Part shown: piece by piece, positions 26,770-36,124 of the stretch
Position numbering within the stretch: the first letter of the stretch is position 1
Layout: every line of letters starts with the position of its first letter
Assembly: GCA_017465665.1 (NCBI GenBank)
Contig: JAFTVU010000007.1
Location: 36,328 to 100,327 of the forward strand
Direction: 5' to 3'
Source of the DNA: Oscillospiraceae bacterium
GTDB lineage: Bacteria > Bacillota > Clostridia > Oscillospirales > Ruminococcaceae
DNA: 64,000 nucleotides
Translations under genes and position numbers: made by a program
The notes under the pieces: model-generated
Databases searched by the model: none
What the model saw: only the letters and a program-made list of their open reading frames with translations
What the model was told of the DNA's origin: nothing

Positions 26770-28368
26770 ATGAACAAGACCGATGCGGACAGACTCATGC
26801 CCGAATATGTGCGCAAGCTTTTCGGCTTTGCAAGGCAGAGATTATCAGACATAGCGGAAGCGGAGGAATTTGCCGCAGAACTTACGCTGACGGTATATGA
26901 GGCTCTTCTGAAAGCGGGGGAGATATCAAATCCCGATGGCTATGTATGGAGAGTAGCAAAGAACTGCTACGCCCGTTATATCAGCGGAAGAAAGCAGTTT
27001 TCGGCTGTGGATGGTATAGAGTACATCCCCGACAGCCGCGATTTCACGCAGGAGCTTATGAACAGCGAGAGCTACGGAATACTCCGCCGTGAGATAACCT
27101 ATCTCGGTAAGACGCAGCGTGAGATCATCGTTCTTCACTATTTCCATGATAAAAAGGTACGGGAGATAGCAGAGATGCTCTCTATCCCAGAGAACACGGT
27201 GAAGTGGCATTTGGCCTGCTCACGAAAGGAGCTAAAGGACGGTATGGATAAGGTAAGAACAATAGGAACGCTCGGCACACAGCCGATAAGATTCATCGAT
27301 ATGGGGCATGACGGAACTCCGGGCGAAAAGGGAGATACCGCAAACTTCCTTGCAAAGAACATAACACAGAACATCGCCTATGCGGCGTATCATCAGCCGA
27401 GGAACATCAACGAGATAGCGGAGGAGCTGGGTATCAATCCGATATTTGTTGAGGACGAGGTGGCAGTTTTAGAGGAATACGGCTTCATGGATAAGCTTCC
27501 AAATGGGAAGTATCGTACTAATATCCATATTAGTGAACCGAATGAAACGAGCTACCGCATTTACAGAGAAATAGAGTCGAAATATTCAAAGCTTTTTGCA
27601 GAGAAATTCTTTGCTCCAGTGCTTGAAAGAATAACGGAGATACCTGAGTGGCTTCATGTTCCCGACAATGATATAAATCTGCTGAAATGGAGTATGGTCT
27701 GCTTCCTTACTCATAAGCTTGCTGTTGCAGAGCTCACTGACACGAAATTCTCGGTAAAGCGCCCAGATGGCGGCGATTTTGTGGCTTATGCAACCGTTGC
27801 TGTAACTCCCGATTGGGATATGACCGACGCAGAGCCTTATATTTACGGCTTCTGCGGCGATATGTGGCGAAACAGGCGTGATGAAGGGATGGAGTGGAAG
27901 AGCTGGCAGCTTAATTGCCATTGGACGGACAGGACGGGTTACTGGAGAAATAATCTTACAGAAGATTATGACAAGATGTATTTCTGGCTAAAAAATCAGC
28001 TTCCCGAAACTGCAAGCAATGCCGAAAGCTATGCACGTCTGCTCGATAAGGGCTATCTTTTAAAGGAGAATGGTGAATATAAGTGTAATCTTATTGTTTG
28101 TGACAGGGAGCAGGAATGGTGGAGCTTTATTCCTTGCGCGCCCGAGGAAATAACAGAGTTGTCCCGTGAATATGCTGCAGAGTCAGTTAAAGCTGAACTA
28201 TACGGTCAGCCTGAGCATATGCACGCTCAGATAAAGTATTACAATCAGAATGCGGCTTGTGCGCTTCATACAAGAGTCATGAAAGTATTGCTTGATATGG
28301 GTGTGCTGAAAGAACCGACCCCCGAGCAGAAGAAGGGGCTTTGCACGATACTTTTCTTGGGAGAATAA
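26770..28368 (+). CDS. ECF sigma-factor-like protein with winged-helix and large C-terminal domain
   Basis: 532 residues from the ATG at 26770 (GTG at 26767 is an alternative; RBS GAGGA). Residues 1-75 look like sigma-70 region 2 (EEFAAELTLTVYEALLKAG ... YVWRVAKNCYARYI) and about 110-160 like region 4 (GKTQREIIVLHYFHDKKVREIAEMLSIPENTVKWHLACSRKELK). A second helix-turn-helix, winged-helix-like, comes at about 210-260 (NINEIAEELGINPIFVEDEVAVLEEYGFM). The remaining ~270 residues are Trp- and Tyr-rich and not recognised; they may sense a signal. No anti-sigma gene is adjacent; a membrane zincin follows after 43 bp. Promoter specificity is unknown. Confidence 0.7.
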   Translation: MNKTDADRLMPEYVRKLFGFARQRLSDIAEAEEFAAELTLTVYEALLKAGEISNPDGYVWRVAKNCYARYISGRKQFSAVDGIEYIPDSRDFTQELMNSESYGILRREITYLGKTQREIIVLHYFHDKKVREIAEMLSIPENTVKWHLACSRKELKDGMDKVRTIGTLGTQPIRFIDMGHDGTPGEKGDTANFLAKNITQNIAYAAYHQPRNINEIAEELGINPIFVEDEVAVLEEYGFMDKLPNGKYRTNIHISEPNETSYRIYREIESKYSKLFAEKFFAPVLERITEIPEWLHVPDNDINLLKWSMVCFLTHKLAVAELTDTKFSVKRPDGGDFVAYATVAVTPDWDMTDAEPYIYGFCGDMWRNRRDEGMEWKSWQLNCHWTDRTGYWRNNLTEDYDKMYFWLKNQLPETASNAESYARLLDKGYLLKENGEYKCNLIVCDREQEWWSFIPCAPEEITELSREYAAESVKAELYGQPEHMHAQIKYYNQNAACALHTRVMKVLLDMGVLKEPTPEQKKGLCTILFLGE

Positions 28369-28411
28369 GAACGTAATACAACGATAAATAAAAATATCAC
28401 AGGGGAGAATT

Positions 28412-28885
28412 ATGCTGAATAAAATAAAAACAAATCCGCTTGCATTTGTGATATGGATAATGCTTTCATGTGCGGTACATATCGTATTATTCAGGTCAAA
28501 GGTCAATATGGATCATGAGATATGGCAGCGGATACTGACAGTTATCTTAGCTGTATGCTTTGTTTTGACGATACACGAATTTATCCATTTTGTATTTATG
28601 AAGATGTTCTGCAAAGTCAGCGTGAAGATAAAGCTCATGAGGGATCCCATGGGTGTACCTACCCTCGGAACGGTGACAGATGGTAAATTTCAGAAATGGC
28701 AGATCGTCATTATATATTTAGCGCCGTTTGTGTTTTTAACGCTGCTGACAGATGCGATATTTTTATTTTGTGACAGAATTGAACTGATATTTTTTGTTGT
28801 TTCGGTGTGTAATTGCGCAGGGTGCTTATATGATATTATCGATACATTGATAACTGTAACTAAAAAAGATAACGTGAACACCTGA
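28412..28885 (+). CDS. Membrane zincin metallopeptidase, DUF3267-like
   Basis: 157 residues, RBS GGGGAG. Four hydrophobic segments (about 10-28, 40-56, 95-117 and 120-140). The HExxH zinc motif is HEFIH at residues 55-59, at the end of the second membrane segment, as in DUF3267 putative zincins. The gene is more AT-rich than its neighbours. It follows the sigma-like gene and may be cotranscribed; regulated proteolysis linked to that protein is possible but only suggested by position. Family assignment is from the motif and topology. Confidence 0.7.
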   Translation: MLNKIKTNPLAFVIWIMLSCAVHIVLFRSKVNMDHEIWQRILTVILAVCFVLTIHEFIHFVFMKMFCKVSVKIKLMRDPMGVPTLGTVTDGKFQKWQIVIIYLAPFVFLTLLTDAIFLFCDRIELIFFVVSVCNCAGCLYDIIDTLITVTKKDNVNT

Positions 28886-28895
28886 AACTAAAGTA

Positions 28896-28930
28896 AAAAG
28901 CCGTGAAGAATACACTTCACGGCTTTTGTT
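28896..28930. terminator. Bidirectional terminator between zincin and V-ATPase operon
   Basis: AAAAGCCGTGAAG (28896-28908) pairs with CTTCACGGCTTTT (28915-28927). A-run and T-run flank the stem, so it can end both the plus-strand zincin transcript and the minus-strand ATPase operon. Confidence 0.9.
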
Positions 28931-29549
28931 ATGCCTGTTTTCTGAGCTTTGCTTTCTTGATGACCTTCTGTCGCGAGAACTCCTCGCGCTCCTTTTCCTC
29001 AAGTGCGTTGGTGATGAACTTCACCATGTTCTCGAACTTCGGTATCATGATGTTTTTAAGGGCGTTTGCGCGCTTCTGAGTCTTCTTGATGGCGATGGCA
29101 AGGCGGTAGATGCTGTTTTCTATCTCCGCAAGCTTTACAGTGATAGCCTTTGCCTTGTTGAAGCTGATATATGCCGTGTCAAAGCTGGAGTTTGTCTGGT
29201 ACATACTGTAGGATATTCCCAGCACCTGCTCCTCAGCGGAGAGCTTCGGCAGCTCCACGCCCATTACGCTCCTCATGCTGAGCGTAAGCGAATCGTCCAC
29301 AGGGAATGTCTGAGCGATATCGCTCACGACACCCATGGAGATATTTGCTCTCTGGAGCGCTTTATAGGCTTCGGTGTATGTTGCGTCAATACTGTCACGC
29401 AGCTTTTTGGCTTCATCGGTAAGCTCCACCATCTCGCGTATCAGGATGTTGCGCTTTCTGTCCATCAGCTCATAGCCCATCCTTGCCTGACGCAGGGAGC
29501 GTTTAGCTTTTATCAGATTTCCCTTGGTGGGGAAGATTTGTTCTGCCAA
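28929..29549 (-). CDS. atpD: V/A-type ATP synthase subunit D
   Basis: 206 residues, TTG start. Central rotor shaft subunit. The N-terminal FPTKGNLIKAKRSLRQARMGYELMDRKRNIL block is diagnostic of V-type subunit D, followed by two long coiled-coil helices and a basic C terminus (IKKTQKRANALKNIMIPKFENMVKFI). Last gene of the nine-gene V/A-ATPase operon, 31 bp after subunit B and next to the terminator. Also called NtpD. Confidence 0.93.
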   Translation of the reverse strand: MAEQIFPTKGNLIKAKRSLRQARMGYELMDRKRNILIREMVELTDEAKKLRDSIDATYTEAYKALQRANISMGVVSDIAQTFPVDDSLTLSMRSVMGVELPKLSAEEQVLGISYSMYQTNSSFDTAYISFNKAKAITVKLAEIENSIYRLAIAIKKTQKRANALKNIMIPKFENMVKFITNALEEKEREEFSRQKVIKKAKLRKQA

Positions 29550-29580
29550 ATCCTATCGGCTCCTTTCGGGTGAGATGTGC

Positions 29581-30990
29581 TTACGCTTCGGTCTTCTTGT
29601 TGAATCTTTCCGCACGAGCGGGGTCGTACTTCTCTGCCAGCAGCTTGTCGTCGATACGGTCAAGCTCAGCCCTGGGGAGAGTACACAGAAGATCCCAGCC
29701 CAGCTCCAGTGTTTCTTCCATGGAGCGGTTCTCGTCAAAGCCCTGATCAAGGAAGTTATCCTCGAACAGTCTGCCGAATGTCATGTATGCGCGGTCGTTC
29801 TCGGAGAGCTCCTCCTCGCCTATAACTGAGGCAAGAGAGCGTGCATCCTGAACTCTTGCATAGGCTGCGAAGAGCTGGTTTGCTACAGCGGAGTGGTCGG
29901 CTCTTGTATAGCCCTCGCCGATACCGTCTTTCATCAGACGGGAGAGCGAAAGCAGCACGGAAAGACCGGGGTATACACCGCGCTGGTCAAGCTCGCGGTC
30001 AAATACTATCTGACCCTCTGTGATATATGCCGTAAGGTCGGGAATTGGGTGTGTGATATCATCATTGGGCATGGTGAGTATCGGTATCTGAGTTACCGAG
30101 CCTGTGCTGCCCTCAACAACGCCTGCACGCTCATACAGAGCGGCAAGGTTAGAATAGAGATAGCCTGGGTAGCCCTTTCTGCCTGGGATCTCACCCTTGG
30201 AGGAGGAGAACTCACGCAGCGCTTCAGCGTAGGAGGTCATATCCGTCATGATAACGAGGATATGCATATTCTTCTCATAAGCGAGGTACTCGGCTGCTGT
30301 GAGTGCACACAGCGGCGTCAGGATACGCTCGATGATGGGGTCGTTGGAGAGGTTCAGGAACATCGCAACGCGCTCGATAGCGCCTGTTTCCTCAAAGGAG
30401 CGGCGGAAGTACTCTGCAACATCGTTCTGAACGCCCATTGCCGCAAACACCACAGCGAAATCCGCACCGCTCTCATCGGCGATCTTTGCCTGCTTTACTA
30501 TCTGTACGGCAAGCTTGTTGTGGGAAAGTCCCGAGCCTGAGAATATAGGCAGCTTCTGACCGCGGATAAGCGTCATCAGCGCGTCTATGGATGAGATTCC
30601 TGTGTGGATGTAGTTTCTTGGATACTGTCTTGCAACAGGATTGAGCGCCTGACCGTTTACATCGCCCATCTTTTCGGGGAATACGGGGCCCATGCCGTCG
30701 ATAGGTCTGCCTGCACCGTTGAACACACGTCCCAGCATTTCGGGAGCAAGCGGCATTTCAAGCGGCTTGCCTGAGAAGATGGTGCGTGTATTGTTCAAAG
30801 ATATGCCGTTGGTGCCTTCGAATACCTGCAGGATGACTTTGTCGCCCTGCATCTCAACAACTCGTCCGATGCGCTCTGTGCCGTTATCAAGGCGGATAGT
30901 AGCTATTTCATCGAAAGCTACGCCCGAAACGCCCTCAAGCGCTACCAGAGGACCGTTTATATCCTTAAGCCCCATGTATTGTAAGCTCAT
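29581..30990 (-). CDS. atpB: V/A-type ATP synthase subunit B
   Basis: 469 residues, RBS AAGGAGG. Non-catalytic regulatory subunit of the A3B3 head. It has the subunit B pattern, with a degenerate P-loop region ([15 protein letters not shown]) rather than a Walker A, and blocks [36 protein letters not shown] and [32 protein letters not shown]. It lies 17 bp after subunit A. Also called NtpB. Confidence 0.95.
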   Translation of the reverse strand: MSLQYMGLKDINGPLVALEGVSGVAFDEIATIRLDNGTERIGRVVEMQGDKVILQVFEGTNGISLNNTRTIFSGKPLEMPLAPEMLGRVFNGAGRPIDGMGPVFPEKMGDVNGQALNPVARQYPRNYIHTGISSIDALMTLIRGQKLPIFSGSGLSHNKLAVQIVKQAKIADESGADFAVVFAAMGVQNDVAEYFRRSFEETGAIERVAMFLNLSNDPIIERILTPLCALTAAEYLAYEKNMHILVIMTDMTSYAEALREFSSSKGEIPGRKGYPGYLYSNLAALYERAGVVEGSTGSVTQIPILTMPNDDITHPIPDLTAYITEGQIVFDRELDQRGVYPGLSVLLSLSRLMKDGIGEGYTRADHSAVANQLFAAYARVQDARSLASVIGEEELSENDRAYMTFGRLFEDNFLDQGFDENRSMEETLELGWDLLCTLPRAELDRIDDKLLAEKYDPARAERFNKKTEA

Positions 30991-31007
30991 ATTAGTCCTC
31001 CTTTATA

Positions 31008-32756
31008 TCAGACGGAAAGCGCGCGGAATGCTTCATCGATCTCTGTGAACAGGAAATCGAACATTTCGGGCTTATCGTTGGGGATATCGTATTTCATCTT
31101 GTTCAGCCTCTCAAAGAAGCCGAGTGCGGTTATCTCAGCGATGGGAACACCGCTCTTTATTGCTATCATCGCATGGGTGTACAGCTTGATTATGGCTTTC
31201 ATCATCAGAAGCTGCTTTTCCAGAGGAACATAAGTGTCGTCCTTATGGTAAGCGTTCTGCTGCAGGAAGCCGACACGTACAACTCTGGCGATCTCGATGG
31301 TGAGCTTCTGGTCATCGGGGAGAACATCTGCACCGATGAGCTTTACTATCTCCATCAGCTTGTTCTCTTCCTGAAGTATATTGGATATCTCACGGCGCAG
31401 TCTTATGAAATCAGTGCTGACGTTTTCGGCATAGAAGCCTGTGAGATCGTCTATATATTCGCTGTAGCTGTTGTTCCAGTCGATAGCAGGGTAGTGACGC
31501 GCGTATGCAAGGGATTTGTCCAGCGCCCAGAAGCAGCGTACAAAGCGCTTTGTGTTCTGGGTAACAGGCTCGGAGAAGTCAGAGCCCTGAGGCGATACAG
31601 CGCCGATTATAGTAACGCTGCCCTCCTTGCCGCAGAGCGTTTCGGTGTAGCCTGCACGCTCGTAGAAATCGGAAAGACGTGATGGGAGATAAGCAGGGAA
31701 GCCCTCCTCTGCGGGCATCTCCTCAAGACGGCCTGATATCTCACGCAGAGCCTCTGCCCAGCGCGAAGTGGAGTCAGCCATTATGGCGATATGGTAGCCC
31801 ATATCACGGTAGTATTCCGCCAGGGTGATGCCTGTATAGATGGACGCCTCACGCGCTGCCACAGGCATATTGGAGGTATTTGCGATAAGCACAGTTCTGT
31901 CTGTCAGCGGTCTGCCTGACTTAGGGTCGATAAGCTCGGAGAACTCCTCAAGCACCTGAGTCATCTCGTTGCCACGCTCGCCGCAGCCGATGTATACGAT
32001 GATGTCTGCATCACACCACTTTGCAAGCTGGTGCTGTGTCATGGTCTTACCTGTACCGAAGCCTCCGGGGATAGCTGCTGTACCGCCCTTTGCGATGGGC
32101 GCAATGGTATCTATAACACGCTGTCCCGTGATGAGCGGACGGGATATAGGCAGGCGCTTTGCAACAGGTCTGCTGCTCTTGATGGGCCATTTCTGCACCA
32201 TTGTAAGAGGCAGCTCAGCGCCGCTTTCGGTCTTTATGGTAATGATATTGTCATTTACGCGGTATCTGCCGTTTTCAGCGGCAAAGGTAACCGTTCCGCT
32301 GATGCTCGGAGGCACCATGCAGCGGTGCTCGATAAGGGGAGTTTCGGGGCAGGTGCAGTAGATCTGTCCGCCTGTTACCTTATCTCCTGCCTTTACTGTA
32401 ACTGTAACGTCAAACTCGCGCTCCTCATCAAGCGAGAAGATGCTGCTGCCCTCGGCAACGAACACGCCGCTGAGCTTTGTCATATCACGCAGGGGACGTT
32501 CTATACCGTCAAAAATGTTAGAGATTATACCTGGACCGAGAGTTGCACAGACAGGTGCTCCTGTTGGGATAACAGGCTCGCCTATTTTAAGTCCTGCGGT
32601 GTTCTCGTATACCTGTATGGTGGTGAATTCGTCGCTTACGCCGATGACCTCTCCGATAAGGCGCTTTTTACCGACGTAGACCATTTCCAGCATGGAAAAT
32701 TCCTTGGCTTCAGCGACCTTTACAACAGGGCCGTTTATAGCGTAAATAGTATTCAA
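31008..32756 (-). CDS. atpA: V/A-type ATP synthase catalytic subunit A
   Basis: 582 residues from a TTG at 32756 (RBS AAAGGAA). Catalytic ATP-hydrolysing/synthesising subunit. Walker A GGFGTGKT is at 231-238, followed by IGCGERGNEM, and Walker B-type MADSTSRWAEALREISGRLEEMPAEEGFPAYL. The non-homologous insert of V/A-type A subunits (about residues 110-200) is present, which separates it from F1 beta. It lies 23 bp after subunit E. Also called NtpA. Confidence 0.96.
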   Translation of the reverse strand: MNTIYAINGPVVKVAEAKEFSMLEMVYVGKKRLIGEVIGVSDEFTTIQVYENTAGLKIGEPVIPTGAPVCATLGPGIISNIFDGIERPLRDMTKLSGVFVAEGSSIFSLDEEREFDVTVTVKAGDKVTGGQIYCTCPETPLIEHRCMVPPSISGTVTFAAENGRYRVNDNIITIKTESGAELPLTMVQKWPIKSSRPVAKRLPISRPLITGQRVIDTIAPIAKGGTAAIPGGFGTGKTMTQHQLAKWCDADIIVYIGCGERGNEMTQVLEEFSELIDPKSGRPLTDRTVLIANTSNMPVAAREASIYTGITLAEYYRDMGYHIAIMADSTSRWAEALREISGRLEEMPAEEGFPAYLPSRLSDFYERAGYTETLCGKEGSVTIIGAVSPQGSDFSEPVTQNTKRFVRCFWALDKSLAYARHYPAIDWNNSYSEYIDDLTGFYAENVSTDFIRLRREISNILQEENKLMEIVKLIGADVLPDDQKLTIEIARVVRVGFLQQNAYHKDDTYVPLEKQLLMMKAIIKLYTHAMIAIKSGVPIAEITALGFFERLNKMKYDIPNDKPEMFDFLFTEIDEAFRALSV

Positions 32757-32779
32757 TCGGGTTCATTCCTTTCAGAGAG

Positions 32780-33358
32780 TCACATTCTTAACTCTGTTTT
32801 TTCGTTGAAGCGCTTCTTTTCATCCTCAAGTGCCATATCAAGGGTAACATCACACAGTACGTTCTTGTTGCGGCACATTGCACGAAGTCCGCCCAGACGG
32901 ATAGTGTTATCCGCAGTGACCTCGCAGCTTGTAAGGGCGCGTACTGCGTCCACATCACAGGGACGTGCATAGATGAGCGTAGCGCTGTCCAGAGCAATTG
33001 CTGCGCGTATCTTTTCAAGCGAGCGCTTCAGATAATCGGAGTACTCATCCGATACCGCAAATTGCTTCAGCTTATCTTCGGTTTCTTTAAAGAATTCGGT
33101 GATGAGCTCGTTTCTGTGCAGCAGCACAGATTTTTTCATTTCATAATCGCAGCGGGACATTTCTCTGCGGAAATCCGCTTCGCTGCGGGCAAGCTCTGCT
33201 CTTATCCTGTTCAGAGCTTCCTTTGTGGCGAGCTTATCCTTTGTTCTGCCCGAGGCGGAGCGTCTTGCGTGTATTTCAGCGGTGATCTCCTTTACCTCAG
33301 CTTCGGCATGCTCCTGTATAGCCTGCCTGAACATTTCAAGTTTTTTGTTGTTATCCAT
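32780..33358 (-). CDS. atpE: V/A-type ATP synthase subunit E
   Basis: 192 residues from the ATG at 33358 (AAGGA seven bp upstream; a TTG one codon earlier is less likely). Peripheral stalk subunit. A long charged N-terminal helix (about 5-95) is followed by a compact C-terminal domain (AIALDSATLIYARPCDVDAV ... IRLGGLRAMCRNKNVLCDVTLDMALEDEK) like other subunit E proteins. It lies between subunits F and A, as expected. Sequence conservation is low, so part of the call rests on position. Confidence 0.85.
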   Translation of the reverse strand: MDNNKKLEMFRQAIQEHAEAEVKEITAEIHARRSASGRTKDKLATKEALNRIRAELARSEADFRREMSRCDYEMKKSVLLHRNELITEFFKETEDKLKQFAVSDEYSDYLKRSLEKIRAAIALDSATLIYARPCDVDAVRALTSCEVTADNTIRLGGLRAMCRNKNVLCDVTLDMALEDEKKRFNEKTELRM

Positions 33359-33375
33359 CAATAGATCCTTCCGTA

Positions 33376-33684
33376 TCAGAGCTTTATTCCGATGGCTTCG
33401 CTGACATATCTTCCGATAGCCTCCGTTACGCCCGAGTTACCGTGGCGGTCCGGTATCTCAACTATCAGCGGACGGCGGCAGTTCAGCTTCAGATGATATA
33501 CGCGCTCGCGGCACAGCTCCACCAGCTTTTCTGTCATGAGGACCACTGCGGTGTTTTCATCGGAGAAAGCCATATCCAGCGCAGAGCTTACCTCCTCCGC
33601 TGTGTGAGCCACAACACCCTCGATCCCTGCAAGGCGCATACCCATCTGCGTATCTATGTTGTCGCTTATCAGATAAAATTTCAT
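33376..33684 (-). CDS. atpF: V/A-type ATP synthase subunit F
   Basis: 102 residues. Small rotor-associated subunit with an alternating beta/alpha fold (MKFYLISDNIDTQMGMRLAGIEGVVAH ... VVLMTEKLVELCRERVYHLK ... PLIVEIPDRHG). No clear Shine-Dalgarno precedes the ATG; the stop of subunit K is only 7 bp upstream, so translation is probably coupled. Also called NtpG in some operons. Confidence 0.85.
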   Translation of the reverse strand: MKFYLISDNIDTQMGMRLAGIEGVVAHTAEEVSSALDMAFSDENTAVVLMTEKLVELCRERVYHLKLNCRRPLIVEIPDRHGNSGVTEAIGRYVSEAIGIKL

Positions 33685-33691
33685 GCTGTTA

Positions 33692-34126
33692 TCAACCGAA
33701 CAGGATAAGGATGGAGATCAGCAGACCGTAGATAGCAACACCCTCACCCAGAGCAACGAAGATCAGTGCCTTGGTGAATGCCTTGTCGTTCTCGCTTACA
33801 GCGCCGATAGCTGCAGGAGCAGCGCTTCCTACCGCGATACCTGTACCGATAGTAGCCATACCTGTGGAGAGAGCGGCTGCAAGGTACTTCATACCCTCTG
33901 TGAAGCCGTCAGCTGCTGCTGCGGTCTCACCGGCGGCAAATGCGCCTGTCATGGGGATGATGGTCATAACTGCCATTACTCCGATAAAGGATGCGATATT
34001 TGTGATCACTGCACGCTTTCTGTTGGTGGGCTTATGCTCCTTTGTGCGCTTGAGATTGATGAACAGGGGCAGCAGTATCGCAGCAACAGCGATGAGCGGC
34101 ATAGCAAAAAACATTACGATTTCCAT
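33692..34126 (-). CDS. atpK: V/A-type ATP synthase membrane rotor subunit K (proteolipid)
   Basis: 144 residues. Forms the c-ring that carries ions through the membrane. The C-terminal hairpin is canonical: YLAAALSTGMATIGTGIAVGSAAPAAIGA, polar loop SENDKAFTKA, then LIFVALGEGVAIYGLLISILIL with the ion-binding Glu128. The N-terminal half has two further hydrophobic segments (about 1-22 and 42-66) without the Gly-rich motif or a carboxylate, as in other Clostridia versions. H+ versus Na+ use cannot be settled by eye. RBS GGAGG. Confidence 0.92.
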   Translation of the reverse strand: MEIVMFFAMPLIAVAAILLPLFINLKRTKEHKPTNRKRAVITNIASFIGVMAVMTIIPMTGAFAAGETAAAADGFTEGMKYLAAALSTGMATIGTGIAVGSAAPAAIGAVSENDKAFTKALIFVALGEGVAIYGLLISILILFG

Positions 34127-34147
34127 TTAAGTTTCCTCCAAAGTATG

Positions 34148-36109
34148 TTAATTTTCAGTTTCAAAAGTTATCTGAACAGGGCGGAAGCTCTGTCCGTTAC
34201 CGCTGTAGAAGCGGTTGAATATCTCATAGAATTCAAGTCGCAGTATCTGGATGCCTACCAGCAGACCCTCGACGCCCATTACGATCAGATTACCTATGAT
34301 ATAGGTTATCACTGTGCCTACGGTTATCTCTGCGTCGGGCACAGTGGTTCCTGCAAGCTGAGCGACTACCAGCATCATACCCGCATGGCTGAGGATGAAG
34401 CCGCCTATACGCAGGAAAGACATCGTGTTTGAAAGGAAGCTGAGCGCCGCCTCAAACAGATCGATGAAGTTTTCAATGATGAAGTTGCCTACAGACATCT
34501 TTTCTTCGTGCTTGGTGCCCGAAATCAGATCGGACAGCGGATGCTTGAAGAATATCAGCACCAGCGGCAGCACGATGAGGCAGATGATATATACGGGACT
34601 GAACAGGTTTATATCCAGCATGAACATACAGGCAACTCCTGCAACCAGCGAGATATAGAACATCAGACCGCATACGCCGTTCACGCTGAACAGCGCCTCG
34701 CCCCATTTCCGCTTTCGGAAATTCAGCACGGTATTGAATGTCATGGATATGGTTATCAGCACGATACCTATTCCGAGCGCTGCGATAAGCAGAACTGTAG
34801 CTACCTGGAAGATATTGTGAGGCTGTTCTGTGTAGCCCAGCAGCCGCCATATATTCTCGCGGTGGAAGAAAGGCTCTATGATAGTCTCTATTCCGAATAC
34901 CGAGCCGTACAGCACACCGAATGCTGCGGAGAAAAGACCTATTCTTGTCATGATCGGGAACAGACCGTTCTTTGAGAAGCGGCTCATCACAAGGCCCAGC
35001 AGCGATATCGCGAGACCTTGTCCCACATCTCCGAACATTATACCGAACATCAGCATATATGTCACTGCCACATAGGGAGTGGGATCAAATGTGCCGTATT
35101 CGGGCAGACCGTACATCTTCACGAACATTTCAAACGGACGGAAGATGAAATTGTTTTTAAGCTTTACAGGAACATCAGCGGATGCCATCCGTCCCTTTAT
35201 CGGTATCTGAGTGGTGGTTACGCTTTCGATAGCGGTTAGCTTATCGGTAAGCTGAGCGCTGCTCTTTGTAGGGCAGTAGCCGCTGAAAGAGAACCTGCCG
35301 TCCGATATCAGCGCTTTCTTTCGCAGTTCAAAGCAGTCATACAGATATTTCAGCTTGCTCATTACCGAAAGGAGCTCACTCCTGTGGGTATCCGCAAAGC
35401 TGCTTATCTTCTTTTCAAGATCTGCTACGATATTCTTTTCATTGGTGATGATCTGCTGGAGCACTTCGTCTGTGGAATCGGGGTCATGGATCAGGTAGTC
35501 GGGAAGCCTTGTTCTTTCAAAGCAGAGCGAATTCATTACCATATCTGCAAATTCCGAGCTTTTGTTCGGTGTGAGATACAGACCCCACGCATAGCCGTCC
35601 TTTTCCTCAAAGGTCATGAAGTGAAGACATTTTTTGTCATAATATTCAAGCTTGGCAAGGTTCTCTGCGGGCATCTTGCCGAATCTCGACTTGATATATC
35701 TCATATTAAACAGCTCTGTGAAGCTTACATCCATGTGCAGCATATGCTTTACATAGGAATCTGTCTGCATATGTTCCTCAAGAGCGGTCTGCATATCCTC
35801 GTATGCTGTACGCAGCTCCGAAAGCTGCTGTGAAAGCTCTGTGTGATATGCCTTGAAATCCTCTGCGCTTTCATAGCTTATATTGCTGTAATCCACAAAT
35901 TCGGGCGTTATGTTCAGCGCCTGTGCAGTATCCCTCAGCTCTGTATAAGCGCCCTCGTATGGGTTTTGCTCGTTTGTGCTTCGCAGCAGCGAATCGCCGC
36001 TCACATCCGAGATCTGGAACATCCTGCTTTCGCAGCAGAGCATAAGAGCGTCATCCAGCTTATCGAGATTGCCCTCTACGGTGAGCTGTGACATTTTTTC
36101 TATACCCAT
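34148..36109 (-). CDS. atpI: V/A-type ATP synthase membrane subunit I
   Basis: 653 residues. Stator subunit that forms the ion half-channels with the K ring. The N-terminal ~330 residues are cytoplasmic with coiled coils (ELSQQLSELRTAYEDMQTALEEH; NEKNIVADLEKKISSF), and the C-terminal half has about seven to eight membrane helices, including FGIMFGDVGQG and NTMSFLRIGGFILSHAGM, the family's signature blocks with the channel Arg. RBS AAAGGCGGTG. It lies between subunits C and K. Confidence 0.94.
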   Translation of the reverse strand: MGIEKMSQLTVEGNLDKLDDALMLCCESRMFQISDVSGDSLLRSTNEQNPYEGAYTELRDTAQALNITPEFVDYSNISYESAEDFKAYHTELSQQLSELRTAYEDMQTALEEHMQTDSYVKHMLHMDVSFTELFNMRYIKSRFGKMPAENLAKLEYYDKKCLHFMTFEEKDGYAWGLYLTPNKSSEFADMVMNSLCFERTRLPDYLIHDPDSTDEVLQQIITNEKNIVADLEKKISSFADTHRSELLSVMSKLKYLYDCFELRKKALISDGRFSFSGYCPTKSSAQLTDKLTAIESVTTTQIPIKGRMASADVPVKLKNNFIFRPFEMFVKMYGLPEYGTFDPTPYVAVTYMLMFGIMFGDVGQGLAISLLGLVMSRFSKNGLFPIMTRIGLFSAAFGVLYGSVFGIETIIEPFFHRENIWRLLGYTEQPHNIFQVATVLLIAALGIGIVLITISMTFNTVLNFRKRKWGEALFSVNGVCGLMFYISLVAGVACMFMLDINLFSPVYIICLIVLPLVLIFFKHPLSDLISGTKHEEKMSVGNFIIENFIDLFEAALSFLSNTMSFLRIGGFILSHAGMMLVVAQLAGTTVPDAEITVGTVITYIIGNLIVMGVEGLLVGIQILRLEFYEIFNRFYSGNGQSFRPVQITFETEN

Positions 36110-36124
36110 TCAATGCACCGCCTT

